A stretch of 64,000 nt of DNA from the NCBI RefSeq assembly GCF_013128195.2, contig NZ_CP053452.2, positions 6,138,001-6,202,000 of the forward strand, read 5' to 3'. The number at the start of each line of letters is the position of its first letter. Position 1 is the first letter of the stretch. The DNA is from Frigoriglobus tundricola (GTDB taxonomy: Bacteria; Planctomycetota; Planctomycetia; Gemmatales; Gemmataceae). The position numbers were made by a program, and so were the translations under genes. The notes beneath the pieces were generated by a model. The model saw only the letters and a list, made by a program, of their open reading frames with translations, made no database searches and was not told the DNA's origin. Below, one piece after another: positions 36,226-44,182 of the stretch.

Positions 36226-36984
36226 TCAGAACCCGTTCGCGAACACGCTGCGTCCGCCGTCCACCGGGAGGCAGGTGCCCGTAACGAAGTCGTTGTCGAT
36301 GAAGTGTAGCACCGCCGTGGCCACGTGCGCGGGGCTTCCCTCACGATTCACCAGGGTGCCCGCAACGATCTGCTCCTTCTCTTCCTCGCTCACGTCCGGC
36401 GGCAGCATCACCGGCCCGGGGAGCACCGCGTTCACGCGGACATTCGGGTTGCGGGTGCCCAGCTCGACGGCAAACACCCGGGTGAGACCGGGGATCGCGG
36501 CCTTGCTCGGAAAATACGCGGCGAAGTCACGATACGGGCGCACGTCGGCCCAGTCGCCGATGTTCACGATGCACCCGCCGCCGGGCTGCCCGACCATTGC
36601 GAGCCCGACGTGCTGGCAGGTGAGGAAGGTGCCGAGCAGGTTCGTATCGAAGTGCTCGCGCACGTCCGCCGCGGTCACTTCTTCCAGCGGTTTGCGGTTC
36701 CAGATGGCGGCGCAGTTCACGAGCACGTCGATGCGGCCGAATCGGGCGAGCGTTTCACTCACCGCCCGCTTCACCGCCGCCTCGTCGGCCAGGTCGGCCT
36801 GAACGGCCAGAGCGGGAACGCCGAACTGCGCGCTCATCCGGGCCGCGGTCTCCGTCGCTTCCGTTGCGGACGTGCGGTAATGGACCGCGACCGAGTACCC
36901 GCGGGCCGCGAGTGCCTCCAGAACGCGCGCCCCCACCCGCCGCTTCCCGCTACCCGTAACCAGAGCCACCTTTTTTTCGCTCAC
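36226..36984 (-). CDS. SDR oxidoreductase, pteridine-reductase-like
   Basis: 252 residues. The cofactor motif is TGSGKRRVG rather than the usual TGxxxGIG, the TGxxxRxG form typical of pteridine and dihydromonapterin reductases (PTR1/FolM); VHYRTS after strand 2 fits NADPH. The active site YFPSK and the end DFVTGTCLPVDGGRS are clear. It probably reduces a pterin, but the assignment rests on the motif alone. Confidence 0.8.
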   Translation of the reverse strand: MSEKKVALVTGSGKRRVGARVLEALAARGYSVAVHYRTSATEATETAARMSAQFGVPALAVQADLADEAAVKRAVSETLARFGRIDVLVNCAAIWNRKPLEEVTAADVREHFDTNLLGTFLTCQHVGLAMVGQPGGGCIVNIGDWADVRPYRDFAAYFPSKAAIPGLTRVFAVELGTRNPNVRVNAVLPGPVMLPPDVSEEEKEQIVAGTLVNREGSPAHVATAVLHFIDNDFVTGTCLPVDGGRSVFANGF

Positions 36985-37010
36985 GGCTTTCCCCTGATTT
37001 CAGTCTCAAA

Positions 37011-37080
37011 TCGTAAGGTCTCAAGTCATAAAGTCAAAGCCCGTAGAAGGGGCTGGGTTTTCGGCTTTACGACTGGAAAC
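37011..37080. repeat. Degenerate inverted repeat, AGTCATAAAGTC family
   Basis: AAGTCATAAAGTCAAAGCCC (37023-37042) faces GGCTTTACGACTGG on the other side, with an AGCCC/GGGCT centre. The core matches elements at 10315 and 25232. It lies between the DUF1802 3' end and the SDR start. Confidence 0.65.
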
Positions 37081-37084
37081 CTGG

Positions 37085-37636
37085 CTATGAACCGGCCGGC
37101 AGCGTTTGCAGCAGGACCGAGTCTTCGTCGGATACAACCGGCACCGCGCCGGTGGTGTCAACCGCCGCATCGAGGGGCACCCACGTTTTGCAGCCGGCGT
37201 ATTCGGGCCGCTCGACCACGTCCACCGGATGCGCCAACTTGAACACGCGGACGGTGAACACGAACAAGCCCGGCGTGCGGTAGTGGAACCGCTGCTTGAC
37301 CACTTCCGGCGTCCAGGCGTAAAGCGAATCGAACGCGAGGACGGCGTCCAGATCGGAGACGTGGGTGACCGATTCGACGCGGGCGAAGTGCGTGAACCGC
37401 ACCGTGCCCGCCGGCGGTTTGGCGGCCTCCGCCTGTTCGAGGAGCGGCAGGTCCTCCGGCTTCACGCCGGCTCGGTGTTCGTGGAAGTATGTCGGATAGA
37501 GCAGAAACTCGGGGTGTTCCGGACGGAACACCCCGCCCTCTTCCGCTATGCCGCCCTTGCGCAGAATGAGCGCCTGCCGGCCCTTCGCGAGCGCGGCGCA
37601 GATCACCGCCCATTCTTTGAACGCGACCGAAAGCAT
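37085..37636 (-). CDS. DUF1802 family protein
   Basis: 183 residues. AFKEWAVICAALAKGRQALILRKGGI near the start, FLLYPTYFHEH and FARVESV are typical of DUF1802 (function unknown). No signal peptide or TM. ATG 37636 gives the family N-terminus. It precedes the degenerate repeat at 37011. Confidence 0.8.
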   Translation of the reverse strand: MLSVAFKEWAVICAALAKGRQALILRKGGIAEEGGVFRPEHPEFLLYPTYFHEHRAGVKPEDLPLLEQAEAAKPPAGTVRFTHFARVESVTHVSDLDAVLAFDSLYAWTPEVVKQRFHYRTPGLFVFTVRVFKLAHPVDVVERPEYAGCKTWVPLDAAVDTTGAVPVVSDEDSVLLQTLPAGS

Positions 37637-37747
37637 GAGACGAACCTCGGACGAATCAACGGAAAAACGGCTCGGGGGAGTCGTAGCGTTGCTGGTCCTG
37701 GGACCACGGGCCATTTGGCGGGACGCTTGCGGGCCCGGGGAGGCCGG

Positions 37748-38740
37748 TCACAGCCTCTCGTGTTTTTGGCTCCGCGTCATCAGGTCTTGCACCGCGCTAC
37801 GCGGCGACTTGCCGTTGTGCAGCACTTCGTACACGGCGGTCATGATCGGGGCATCGATGCCGCTGCGGCTCGTCCGCTCGAACACGCTCCGGCTCGTGAG
37901 GACGCCCTCCGCGACCTGCGGCCCCGCCAGCACGTCGTCGAGCGGCTCGCCCCTTCCCAAACGATAACCGACGCGGCGGTTCCGCCCGTGTGGGCTGAAG
38001 CACGTCGTAATCAGGTCGCCGGTGCCCGCGAGGCCGTGGAACGTGGCGGGTTCGGCGCCGTGCGCGACGCCGAACCGGGTCATCTCAACGAGCCCGCGCG
38101 TGAGCAGCGCGGCCTTCGCGTTGTCGCCGAACCCGAGGCCGTCGCAAATACCGGCGGCGATACCGATTACGTTCTTGAGCGCGCCGGCCAGCTCCACACC
38201 CACCAGATCGCCGTTGGTGTACACGCGGAAGCGATCGGTGCCGAACCGCTGCTGCACCCACGGTGCGAGCGCGCCGTCGGCCGCCACAACCAGGGACGTC
38301 GGCATCCCGCGGGCGACCTCTTCCGCGTGGCTCGGCCCGCTCAGCACGGCGACGTTCTCCGTCTTGAGCAATTCGCCGATGATCTCCGACGGGCGCCGGA
38401 AGGTGGTGACCTCCAGCCCCTTCGTCAGACTCACGACCGGAGCGTCGTCGGCGCGGAGGGCCGAGAAGCGCCCGAGTGTCGCGCGCAGGTACGTCGTTGG
38501 GATCGCGGTGACCCAACAGTCAGCGGAAGCGACGGCTTCGGCCGGATCGGAGGTGATCTGAAGCGAATCCGGGATTCGGACGCCCGGTAGCAACCGGGTG
38601 TTCTCGCGCGTGGCGCGGAGCACCGCGGCGTGGTCCGGGTGCGCGGACCAGAGCCGGACGCGGTGCGCCGGATTTTGTGCCAGCAGCACCGCGACGGCCG
38701 TGCCCCACCCGCCGCTGCCGAGAACTGCGAACGTGGTCAT
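37748..38740 (-). CDS. gpsA: Glycerol-3-phosphate dehydrogenase [NAD(P)+]
   Basis: Makes glycerol-3-phosphate from dihydroxyacetone phosphate for phospholipid synthesis. The 330 residues are full length: cofactor motif VLGSGGWGTAVAVLLA near the start, SLTKGLE, GPSHAEEVARG, ELAGALKNVIGIAAGICDGL with the catalytic lysine, and LAGTGDLITTCFSPHGRNRRVG. ATG 38740 matches the family start. No partner in the same operon. Confidence 0.95.
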   Translation of the reverse strand: MTTFAVLGSGGWGTAVAVLLAQNPAHRVRLWSAHPDHAAVLRATRENTRLLPGVRIPDSLQITSDPAEAVASADCWVTAIPTTYLRATLGRFSALRADDAPVVSLTKGLEVTTFRRPSEIIGELLKTENVAVLSGPSHAEEVARGMPTSLVVAADGALAPWVQQRFGTDRFRVYTNGDLVGVELAGALKNVIGIAAGICDGLGFGDNAKAALLTRGLVEMTRFGVAHGAEPATFHGLAGTGDLITTCFSPHGRNRRVGYRLGRGEPLDDVLAGPQVAEGVLTSRSVFERTSRSGIDAPIMTAVYEVLHNGKSPRSAVQDLMTRSQKHERL

Positions 38741-38966
38741 GTCGGGTTTTCCGCTCCGTCCGCCGGGCGCACCTTCGCGCTTTGGCACATCTTATCCAGT
38801 CGGGCGCCCGATCCGCGCGGGTTCTGATCTCCCGGTGAAGCCGAGCCCGTTCGCGGGCCGATTCGGGAGATGCGAACAGTTCGGCTCGTCGGTGCGGTGT
38901 GCGGGTCGGGGGACTCGTGACACCTGGGGGACCGGGGGCCGGGCGGTGAGCGCCACGGAGGACGAC

Positions 38967-39191
38967 ATGGCAACTCGATTGAAACTCTACACCCCGGCGC
39001 CCGAAGAGCGGCTCCCTGCGGCCGAACCCGACGTTCGGGTGCCGCTCGGCGATCTCCTGCCCCTTGTCGCAATGGCCCAGCGCATGAACTTTATCTGGCT
39101 GAAGGACTTTCTCGACGATGAAGTGTCGGTCAGCCACGACCTGTACGAGGTGATGCAAGCGTTCCGCAGCAGCCGGCCGACGTCGGCCTGA
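38967..39191 (+). CDS. Small hypothetical protein, 74 residues
   Basis: Begins MATRLKLYTPAPEERLP, soluble, with a helical second half (DLLPLVAMAQRMNFIWLKDFLDDEVSV). ATG 38967 has a GGAGG ribosome site 6 nt upstream and codon use is typical of the window, so I consider it real. I recognise no family. It is followed directly by a perfect inverted repeat. Confidence 0.65.
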   Translation: MATRLKLYTPAPEERLPAAEPDVRVPLGDLLPLVAMAQRMNFIWLKDFLDDEVSVSHDLYEVMQAFRSSRPTSA

Positions 39192-39198
39192 TGACGGA

Positions 39199-39261
39199 CC
39201 CGCCCGCCAGGGCTGCGGGTGACGCACACAGGTTGCGTCACCCGCAGCCCTGGCGGGCGGG
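39199..39261. terminator. Perfect 28-bp hairpin after the small gene
   Basis: 39199-39226 and 39234-39261 are exact reverse complements (CCCGCCCGCCAGGGCTGCGG and onwards) with a 7-nt loop. It starts 8 nt after the stop of the small protein. No T-tract follows, so it may act in Rho-independent fashion only weakly or protect the mRNA end. Confidence 0.7.
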
Positions 39262-39307
39262 AGTCAACAACTCCATACACTGCCGCCGGCTACCGAAAAG
39301 CAACCGA

Positions 39308-39532
39308 CTACAATGTGGCGTGAACGAAGAACGCGGCACACGAAGACCCACCTGTCCACCACGGCCCGATCGTCGCCGACCAACGGAGGCTGGTTTCAGT
39401 GGGTTTCGTGCCGGTGTGGGTGATCAGGAATGAGCGAAGCCCGTCCCGCTCGTCCGCGCCGGTGAGATCGACAACCGGGACGCTCAACTCCTCCCTCACG
39501 TTTCCCTTCTCGGGCGGCATCACGTTCCGCAT
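39308..39532 (-). CDS. Possible small protein, doubtful
   Basis: A 74-residue frame (start ATG 39532) with GC-rich third positions and an acidic N-terminal half (EKGNVREELSVPVVDLTGADERDG). No recognised family, no good ribosome site and only 41 nt from the lipoprotein stop; it could also be a decayed gene end. Confidence 0.25.
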   Translation of the reverse strand: MRNVMPPEKGNVREELSVPVVDLTGADERDGLRSFLITHTGTKPTETSLRWSATIGPWWTGGSSCAAFFVHATL

Positions 39533-39573
39533 CCGCGCGGTAACGACCCAAAACCTGCGGTTCGGTCGGCCGC

Positions 39574-39990
39574 TCACTTCAGGTCGATACCGTGAGTGTT
39601 CGAACCGGCGCTGAGGTTGCAACTGAGTCCCGAACTGGTCGGTTGGGCGTACTTCGAGGGGATCGGGAACCACAGTTTCGGATCGGCTTTCGGTGGAAGT
39701 TGCTTCTGGTCCCCGCGCAGATCCAGCTTGATGTTTGGGTCGCTGCTGACCACGCCAATCTTGGTCTCGCCGACGGGAATGCCGCGGAAGGTGTACGTGC
39801 CGTCGGGTTGAATTTCGGCGACCGCCGGTTCCCCGGGACCGCTCGCTTTTAGCATAATCACCGAGCCGAACGCCAACGGTTTGCCGTTGTAGGTCACCTG
39901 GCCGGTTACGTCGGCCTTCGGCTCGCCCGTGCAACCGGCCGACCAGATCACCACGAACGAAAATACTGCCCCCGAATACAGGCGCCGCAT
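39574..39990 (-). CDS. Small lipoprotein with carboxypeptidase-regulatory-like fold
   Basis: 138 residues. A signal peptide ends with the lipobox WSAGC (Cys about 20), predicting a lipid-anchored protein. VTGQVTYNGKPLAFGSVIML and PDGTYTFRGIPVGETKIGV are the beta-sandwich strands found in the small lipoproteins that follow DUF1559 genes in planctomycetes. ATG 39990 has GGAG at good spacing; a GTG two codons upstream is too close to it. It lies 82 nt after the DUF1559 gene. Confidence 0.8.
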   Translation of the reverse strand: MRRLYSGAVFSFVVIWSAGCTGEPKADVTGQVTYNGKPLAFGSVIMLKASGPGEPAVAEIQPDGTYTFRGIPVGETKIGVVSSDPNIKLDLRGDQKQLPPKADPKLWFPIPSKYAQPTSSGLSCNLSAGSNTHGIDLK

Positions 39991-40009
39991 AGTCACGTCT
40001 CCGAGTGAG

Positions 40010-40045
40010 GGGCCGGCGCTCCGCTCCCGAGCGGAGCGCCGGCCC
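40010..40045. terminator. Perfect 17-bp hairpin between DUF1559 and lipoprotein genes
   Basis: GGGCCGGCGCTCCGCTC (40010-40026) pairs with 40029-40045 with a 2-nt loop. No T-tract. As it sits inside a gene pair it may set the ratio of the two products by attenuation or mRNA stability. Confidence 0.75.
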
Positions 40046-40072
40046 GTAATGTTGGTTGGACCGGCGGCCGAC

Positions 40073-41056
40073 TTAGTACTGGCTGCCGTCGATCACCTCG
40101 CCGCCCGAAATGGAGGACATCGAGACGATAATGGAACTGGCGGAATACGATACGAACCGGACCGAACCGTCTCCGAGCGTCCAGTTCGCCCCTCCGGTGT
40201 GCAGGCTGTAAAAGTGATTGGCGTTACACGGGTTCGACACCCCCCCGGCGACCGGCGCGCGGAAGTAGTGGGGGGCCGGATCGTTGCACGGCGCGTTGTT
40301 CTGATCGGTGGTCGCGATCGCCGCGTCGGCCTGGGACTCCGTCCCCCAGACGACGTCCCGCCGGCCCGCCGTCCACCACCCCCACGACAAGTCAGAGATC
40401 GGCGGCTTTTCCCCGACCGCCACCGTGTTGCTCAAACCATCGGTCACGTCGCCGAACTTCTTGTGCGGTGGCCCGCTCGGGTTTTTCGGGACGTACATCA
40501 TCCCCTGTTGTGAGGCGGGGAGCTCACCGTTCGCTAAGTTCTGAACCCAGGTGAACCCGTAAACCGCCACATAGTCCGTCAGAGCGTGCGCGGTCGAGGA
40601 ATCTGTCGAGTACGGGCCGGTCAAGTTGTTCGGGTTGGCGATAAATGCGTTTCCGGTCCGCGGATCAGACGGGCAAACATAAGTCGGTACGATCGTGTTG
40701 GAATATGGCGGCACGTCCATCCCGCCGTTCGCGTACACCGGGTCCGGGGCCCCGTTCGCCCCGGGAACGGCCATCATCGACTGGTACAGGTTGTTCTGTT
40801 CGATGTACGGTAAGAGCGAAACGAGCCAGCCCCCCTTGAACGTCGGGTAATCGCGGCTCGGGACGATCTTCTGGAACGTACTCTCGTAGTTGTGGATCGC
40901 CAACCCGATCTGCTTCATGTTGTTGGCGCACTTCATGCGTGCGGCGGCCTCGCGGACCTTCTGAACGGCCGGCAGCAAGAGCCCGATCAGGATCGCGATG
41001 ATCGCAATCACCACCAGCAGTTCGATCAGCGTAAACCCGCGCCGGGAACGAGACAT
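40073..41056 (-). CDS. DUF1559 prepilin-type protein
   Basis: 327 residues. [34 protein letters not shown] is a type IV prepilin-like leader and TM helix, cleaved before Phe by a prepilin peptidase. DUF1559 features follow: CANNMKQIGLAIHNYES, FKGGWLVSLLPYIEQ, the TYVCPSD motif, FGDVTDGLSNTVAVGE and HTGGANWTLGDGSVRFVS near the end. These large pseudopilin-like families are typical of planctomycetes with unclear role. ATG 41056 has AGAGGT upstream. Confidence 0.92.
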   Translation of the reverse strand: MSRSRRGFTLIELLVVIAIIAILIGLLLPAVQKVREAAARMKCANNMKQIGLAIHNYESTFQKIVPSRDYPTFKGGWLVSLLPYIEQNNLYQSMMAVPGANGAPDPVYANGGMDVPPYSNTIVPTYVCPSDPRTGNAFIANPNNLTGPYSTDSSTAHALTDYVAVYGFTWVQNLANGELPASQQGMMYVPKNPSGPPHKKFGDVTDGLSNTVAVGEKPPISDLSWGWWTAGRRDVVWGTESQADAAIATTDQNNAPCNDPAPHYFRAPVAGGVSNPCNANHFYSLHTGGANWTLGDGSVRFVSYSASSIIVSMSSISGGEVIDGSQY

Positions 41057-41495
41057 CAGTTGACCTCTGAAGAAACCACCGGGCGGCCCGGTGGGGGTTG
41101 TGTGAGGCTTCTCATCGGGGGTATATGCGAGCACCGGGCAAAACTGGCCGCGAAGAAAAGATGAATGACTGGCGTGGTCGATATGTGGTTCGCAACTTGA
41201 ATTCTAATTTGGAGTAACGTCGAATTTGTGGCATCCACGAGAGCCGCCCGGCCTGGTCCGCGCTCCCGGTCGGGAACGGTTTTCCGCGCAGAAAGACGAC
41301 CAGTGTTACTCTTGGAGGGCGGCGCTGCGCGCGAAGCTTCTTACGGCTCTGCGGATGCTCCGACCGTTCGGAGGTTTTGCTGCCTTTCCCTTCAGGGAGG
41401 AGGTTGGGGGTATGGGTGTTGTCCCGCAGTCCGAAGCCAAGGGGAGCGAATCCACCGACGTCGATGTCTTCGGAGGTGACTCGGCTTGCTGCAAA
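41057..41495. promoter_or_regulatory. 439-nt upstream region of the DUF1559 gene
   Basis: Holds an A/T-rich island (41150-41230, GAATTCTAATTTGG) unusual for this genome, which likely contains the DUF1559 promoter on the minus strand; boxes could not be assigned. A CCCTTCAGGGAGGAGG segment near 41389 resembles CT-rich repeat fragments. I see no gene. Confidence 0.35.
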
Positions 41496-42347
41496 CTAAT
41501 CATCATCCTTTAGCAAATCCGGCTTGCCGAACTGGCTCAGATCGACGCTCCCGCGCAGTTCGCCCTCGGCCAGTTTGATCCGCATTTCGAGTTCGCGCAG
41601 CTTCGCCATGACCGTGTCCAGCTTCGTGGCGGCATCGTCCCGCACGCGGTAGCGCGGGACCTCGGGGTAACCGAGCTGCCGCTGGAGCGCCGCGAACAGG
41701 TACAGCGGGTCGCGGGCGCGGCTGGCCTTCGCGATCTTGCCCTCTTTCTCTCCGAAGATCGGCGGCAGCGACGGCACGTAGGCCGGGTTCCGTCGCCGCT
41801 CCTCGATCGCGAACCACTCCGACCGCCGGTACACCAGGTCGCTGAAATCGGTTTCGCCGACCTGTTTCCGCAGGGCGTCGAAGTACGCCCGCCAGTCGGC
41901 GTCGTAGAACGGATCGGCGGCCATCGCCTCCAGGCCGTCGAGGTAGCCGAGGCGGTTGCGGGCGATCGTCTCGAACTGGTAGACGAACAGCCCCGGCTTC
42001 GTCGGGGTGCCAGCCCGGTACGCGGCCTCGCGCTCCAGCACCAGGAACGCCGTGGGCATCGGGAACCGCGAGCGCTCGTCCTCGGCCTGCTTCACCACGA
42101 ACGTCTGGAACGCGGTGAAGTAGTGGGGCAGCTTCGCGAACCCGTTGGCGACGAGGCCGGTGTGCTTCAGTTCGGACACGAGGAACTGCACCGCGTACGG
42201 CAGGCGCGTGCTGGAGAGGAGCTCTTCGTGGACGCGCACGAGGACGTCCTGCACCGCCTGGTTGTCGGCCAGGCGCTCGCGGACGGTGCGGAACAGGTAC
42301 GCCTGCTCGACGTACTCTTCGCGGTCGAGAACGGTCGCGGTGCTCAT
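41496..42347 (-). CDS. Hypothetical conserved protein
   Basis: 283 residues, soluble and helical. Starts MSTATVLDREEYVEQAYLFR with TVRERLADNQAVQDVL; FLVSELKHTGLVANGFAKL, VYRRSEWF and a late coiled coil AKLRELEMRIKLAEGELRG are visible. I do not recognise the family. ATG 42347 is supported by coding character and by lack of it upstream. It follows the NtrC-type regulator on the same strand (93 nt), so a functional link is possible. Confidence 0.72.
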   Translation of the reverse strand: MSTATVLDREEYVEQAYLFRTVRERLADNQAVQDVLVRVHEELLSSTRLPYAVQFLVSELKHTGLVANGFAKLPHYFTAFQTFVVKQAEDERSRFPMPTAFLVLEREAAYRAGTPTKPGLFVYQFETIARNRLGYLDGLEAMAADPFYDADWRAYFDALRKQVGETDFSDLVYRRSEWFAIEERRRNPAYVPSLPPIFGEKEGKIAKASRARDPLYLFAALQRQLGYPEVPRYRVRDDAATKLDTVMAKLRELEMRIKLAEGELRGSVDLSQFGKPDLLKDDD

Positions 42348-42440
42348 GGTGTCAGCTCGCCGGCGCCATCGGCGCCCTTCGTGGGTCAAGACCATGACGC
42401 ACGGCCGTTCCCCTCATTTCAAGGATCGGTTGCGTCGGCC

Positions 42441-43892
42441 TCACTCGTCCCCTTCCGGTTCCGCGGTGTCCGGGTGGTACTTGCGGATGAGTTTGCGCAC
42501 AGTGGCGCGGGCGAGCCCGAGCCAGCGGGCCGCGACCAACCGGTTGCCGTCCACCTGGCGGAGCACCTCGTCGAGGACGGCCGGCTCGACGGCCTCAATG
42601 AGCGCCTGGTGCAGGTCGGCTGGTTCGCGGCCCTCGAACGCCTGCACCCGCTTGCGCACCCATTCGGTCACCAGGGACCGGAGTCGCTCGGCGGTCGAAG
42701 CCGGCCCGCTGGTGGTGCTCGGCTCGGGGAAGTGTTCCGGCCGCAGCGGCCCGCCGCGCGCTTCGATGGCCGCGTGCTCCATCGCGTTGCGGAGTTCGCG
42801 GACGTTCCCCGGCCACGGCCGGGCCTTGAGGAACGCGAGGGTGTCGGCCGGCAGCGCGCCGCCGGGGTTCGCGACGCCGAACTTGCGGAGGAAGTAATCA
42901 GCGAGGAGGGGAATGTCGTCCACCCGGTCGCGCAGCGGCGGCACGTGAATCGGGTACACGTTCAGCCGGAAGAAGAGGTCGTGCCGGAACGTCCCTTCGC
43001 GCACCGCCGCGGAGAGGTCCGCGTGCGTGGCCGACACGATCCGCACATCGACCTGCTGCGACTCGCTCCCGCCGACGGGCTGCACCTCTTGCCGCTCCAG
43101 CACGCGGAGCAACTTGGCCTGCACGGGCAGCGGAATGTCGGCGAGTTCGTCGAGGAACACGGTGCCGCCGTCCGCGAGTTTGAGGAGCCCGTCGCGGGGC
43201 CGGTCGGCACCGGTGAACGCGCCGCGGACGTGGCCGAACAGTTCGCTCTCGACGAGGTTCGGGTTGTACGCCGCGACGTGCGCGACCAGGAGCGGCTTTC
43301 CGCGCCGCGGGCTGTTCGCGTGGACCGCGCGGGCGACCAGTTCCTTACCGGTCCCGCTCTCGCCGGTGACGAGTACGCACGCCGTGGTCGGGGCGACGAG
43401 GGCGATGCGTTTGAACACCGTCTGCATCGCCGGGCTGCGCCCGATGATCGCGTCCGGGCTCGCGTCCACCTCGGCGAGCGGGGGGCGTGAGCCCCCCGAG
43501 TCCTCCGAAACCGAATCCGCGCCCACGTTCCGGTTCGCGAGCGCCCGTTTCGCGGCGTCGAGCGCCTGGGCCAGCTCGAACGGCTTGGCGAGGTAGTCGA
43601 ACGCGCCGCCCTCGACGGCCTTGACCGCGGTGTTCAGGTTGCCGTGCGCCGTGATGACGACGACGGCCGCGGCCGGCGCGCGCTTCTTGAGTTCGCCGAG
43701 CGCGGTGAGGCCGTCCATGCCGGGCAGCCGGACGTCGAGGAACACGACGTCCGGCGGGTTCTGCTTGGCCTTCGCGAGTCCGTCCTCGGCGGTGGCGGCG
43801 ACGGCGACACGGTGGCCTTCGCGCTCGAACGCCCGCCGCAGTGCCCACGCGATCGGCTCTTCGTCGTCAATGATGAGTACGGAATGGGGCAT
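42441..43892 (-). CDS. NtrC-family sigma54-dependent response regulator
   Basis: 483 residues: receiver domain with the phospho-Asp53 in VVFLDVRLPGMDG and TAHG; a Gly/Ser/Pro linker GGSRPPLA (133-140) encoded by a GGGGGGC palindrome; AAA+ domain with Walker A GESGTGKE (177-184), ESELFGH and the sigma54-contact motif GAFTGA (224-229), and RPWPGNVRELRN; then a Fis-type helix-turn-helix at the C-terminus (NRLVAARWLGLARATVRKLI). It should activate sigma54 promoters when phosphorylated; no histidine kinase is in the window. Confidence 0.94.
   Translation of the reverse strand: MPHSVLIIDDEEPIAWALRRAFEREGHRVAVAATAEDGLAKAKQNPPDVVFLDVRLPGMDGLTALGELKKRAPAAAVVVITAHGNLNTAVKAVEGGAFDYLAKPFELAQALDAAKRALANRNVGADSVSEDSGGSRPPLAEVDASPDAIIGRSPAMQTVFKRIALVAPTTACVLVTGESGTGKELVARAVHANSPRRGKPLLVAHVAAYNPNLVESELFGHVRGAFTGADRPRDGLLKLADGGTVFLDELADIPLPVQAKLLRVLERQEVQPVGGSESQQVDVRIVSATHADLSAAVREGTFRHDLFFRLNVYPIHVPPLRDRVDDIPLLADYFLRKFGVANPGGALPADTLAFLKARPWPGNVRELRNAMEHAAIEARGGPLRPEHFPEPSTTSGPASTAERLRSLVTEWVRKRVQAFEGREPADLHQALIEAVEPAVLDEVLRQVDGNRLVAARWLGLARATVRKLIRKYHPDTAEPEGDE
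43479..43498. repeat. GGGGGGC palindrome inside the regulator gene
   Basis: CGGGGGGC-GTGA-GCCCCCCG, an 8-bp stem with 4-nt loop, within the receiver/AAA+ linker. It is flanked by GGCGAG, as are the copies at 50860 and 51055, and reads through in frame as GGSRPPLA. Confidence 0.85.
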
Positions 43893-43925
43893 CAGGTAAT
43901 TGTACCGCAGTGAGCAGAAGGAGTG

Positions 43926-44079
43926 TCAGTGGCGGATTACCCGCTTGTAACGGGCTCGGAGTTGCTTTGTCGTTTCGACCGGGTCGCAATCCGGCCAGTC
44001 CCCGAATGCGATGTGCAGTTCCTCCAATCCCGGAAATGACTTCTCGCGGAGGAGTGATTGAGCCATCATTCTTCGCATG
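43926..44079 (-). pseudogene. TIGR02996/LRR gene, C-terminal fragment
   Basis: The last part of the interrupted gene: after RR the frame reads MMAQSLLREKSFPGLEELHI and ends VIRH at TGA 43926-43928. Bases 44072-44079 are one copy of the IS target duplication. Joined to the middle fragment without the IS, the reading frame is continuous (TYMRRMMAQSLL). FPGLEELHIAF fits a leucine-rich-repeat strand. Confidence 0.75.
44072..44079. repeat. 8-bp target-site duplication, left copy
   Basis: TTCGCATG, identical to 45671-45678 on the other side of the first IS66 element; 8 bp is the standard IS66 duplication length. Confidence 0.93.
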
Positions 44080-44100
44080 GTAACCGTTCACAGGAGACTG

Positions 44101-44124
44101 GCCCTGCGTTTTTCAGGGCTTTTT
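44101..44124 (+). terminator. Terminator-like hairpin just inside the left IS end
   Basis: GCCCTG-cgttttt-CAGGGC followed by TTTTT (44120-44124) on the + strand lies between the IS tip and the transposase. It should stop transcription entering from outside, limiting transposase expression from host promoters. Confidence 0.65.
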
Positions 44125-44182
44125 GCATGAGGTCCGTGAGTGGTTGCCTCACATACCCGTCTTCCGTAATTGAACGGACGCG

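Noticed and set aside
43867..44091. 74-residue minus-strand frame before the first IS66
   Set aside because: It is out of frame with the rejoined TIGR02996 gene and runs into the regulator gene; the fragment at 43926-44079 explains the coding signal.
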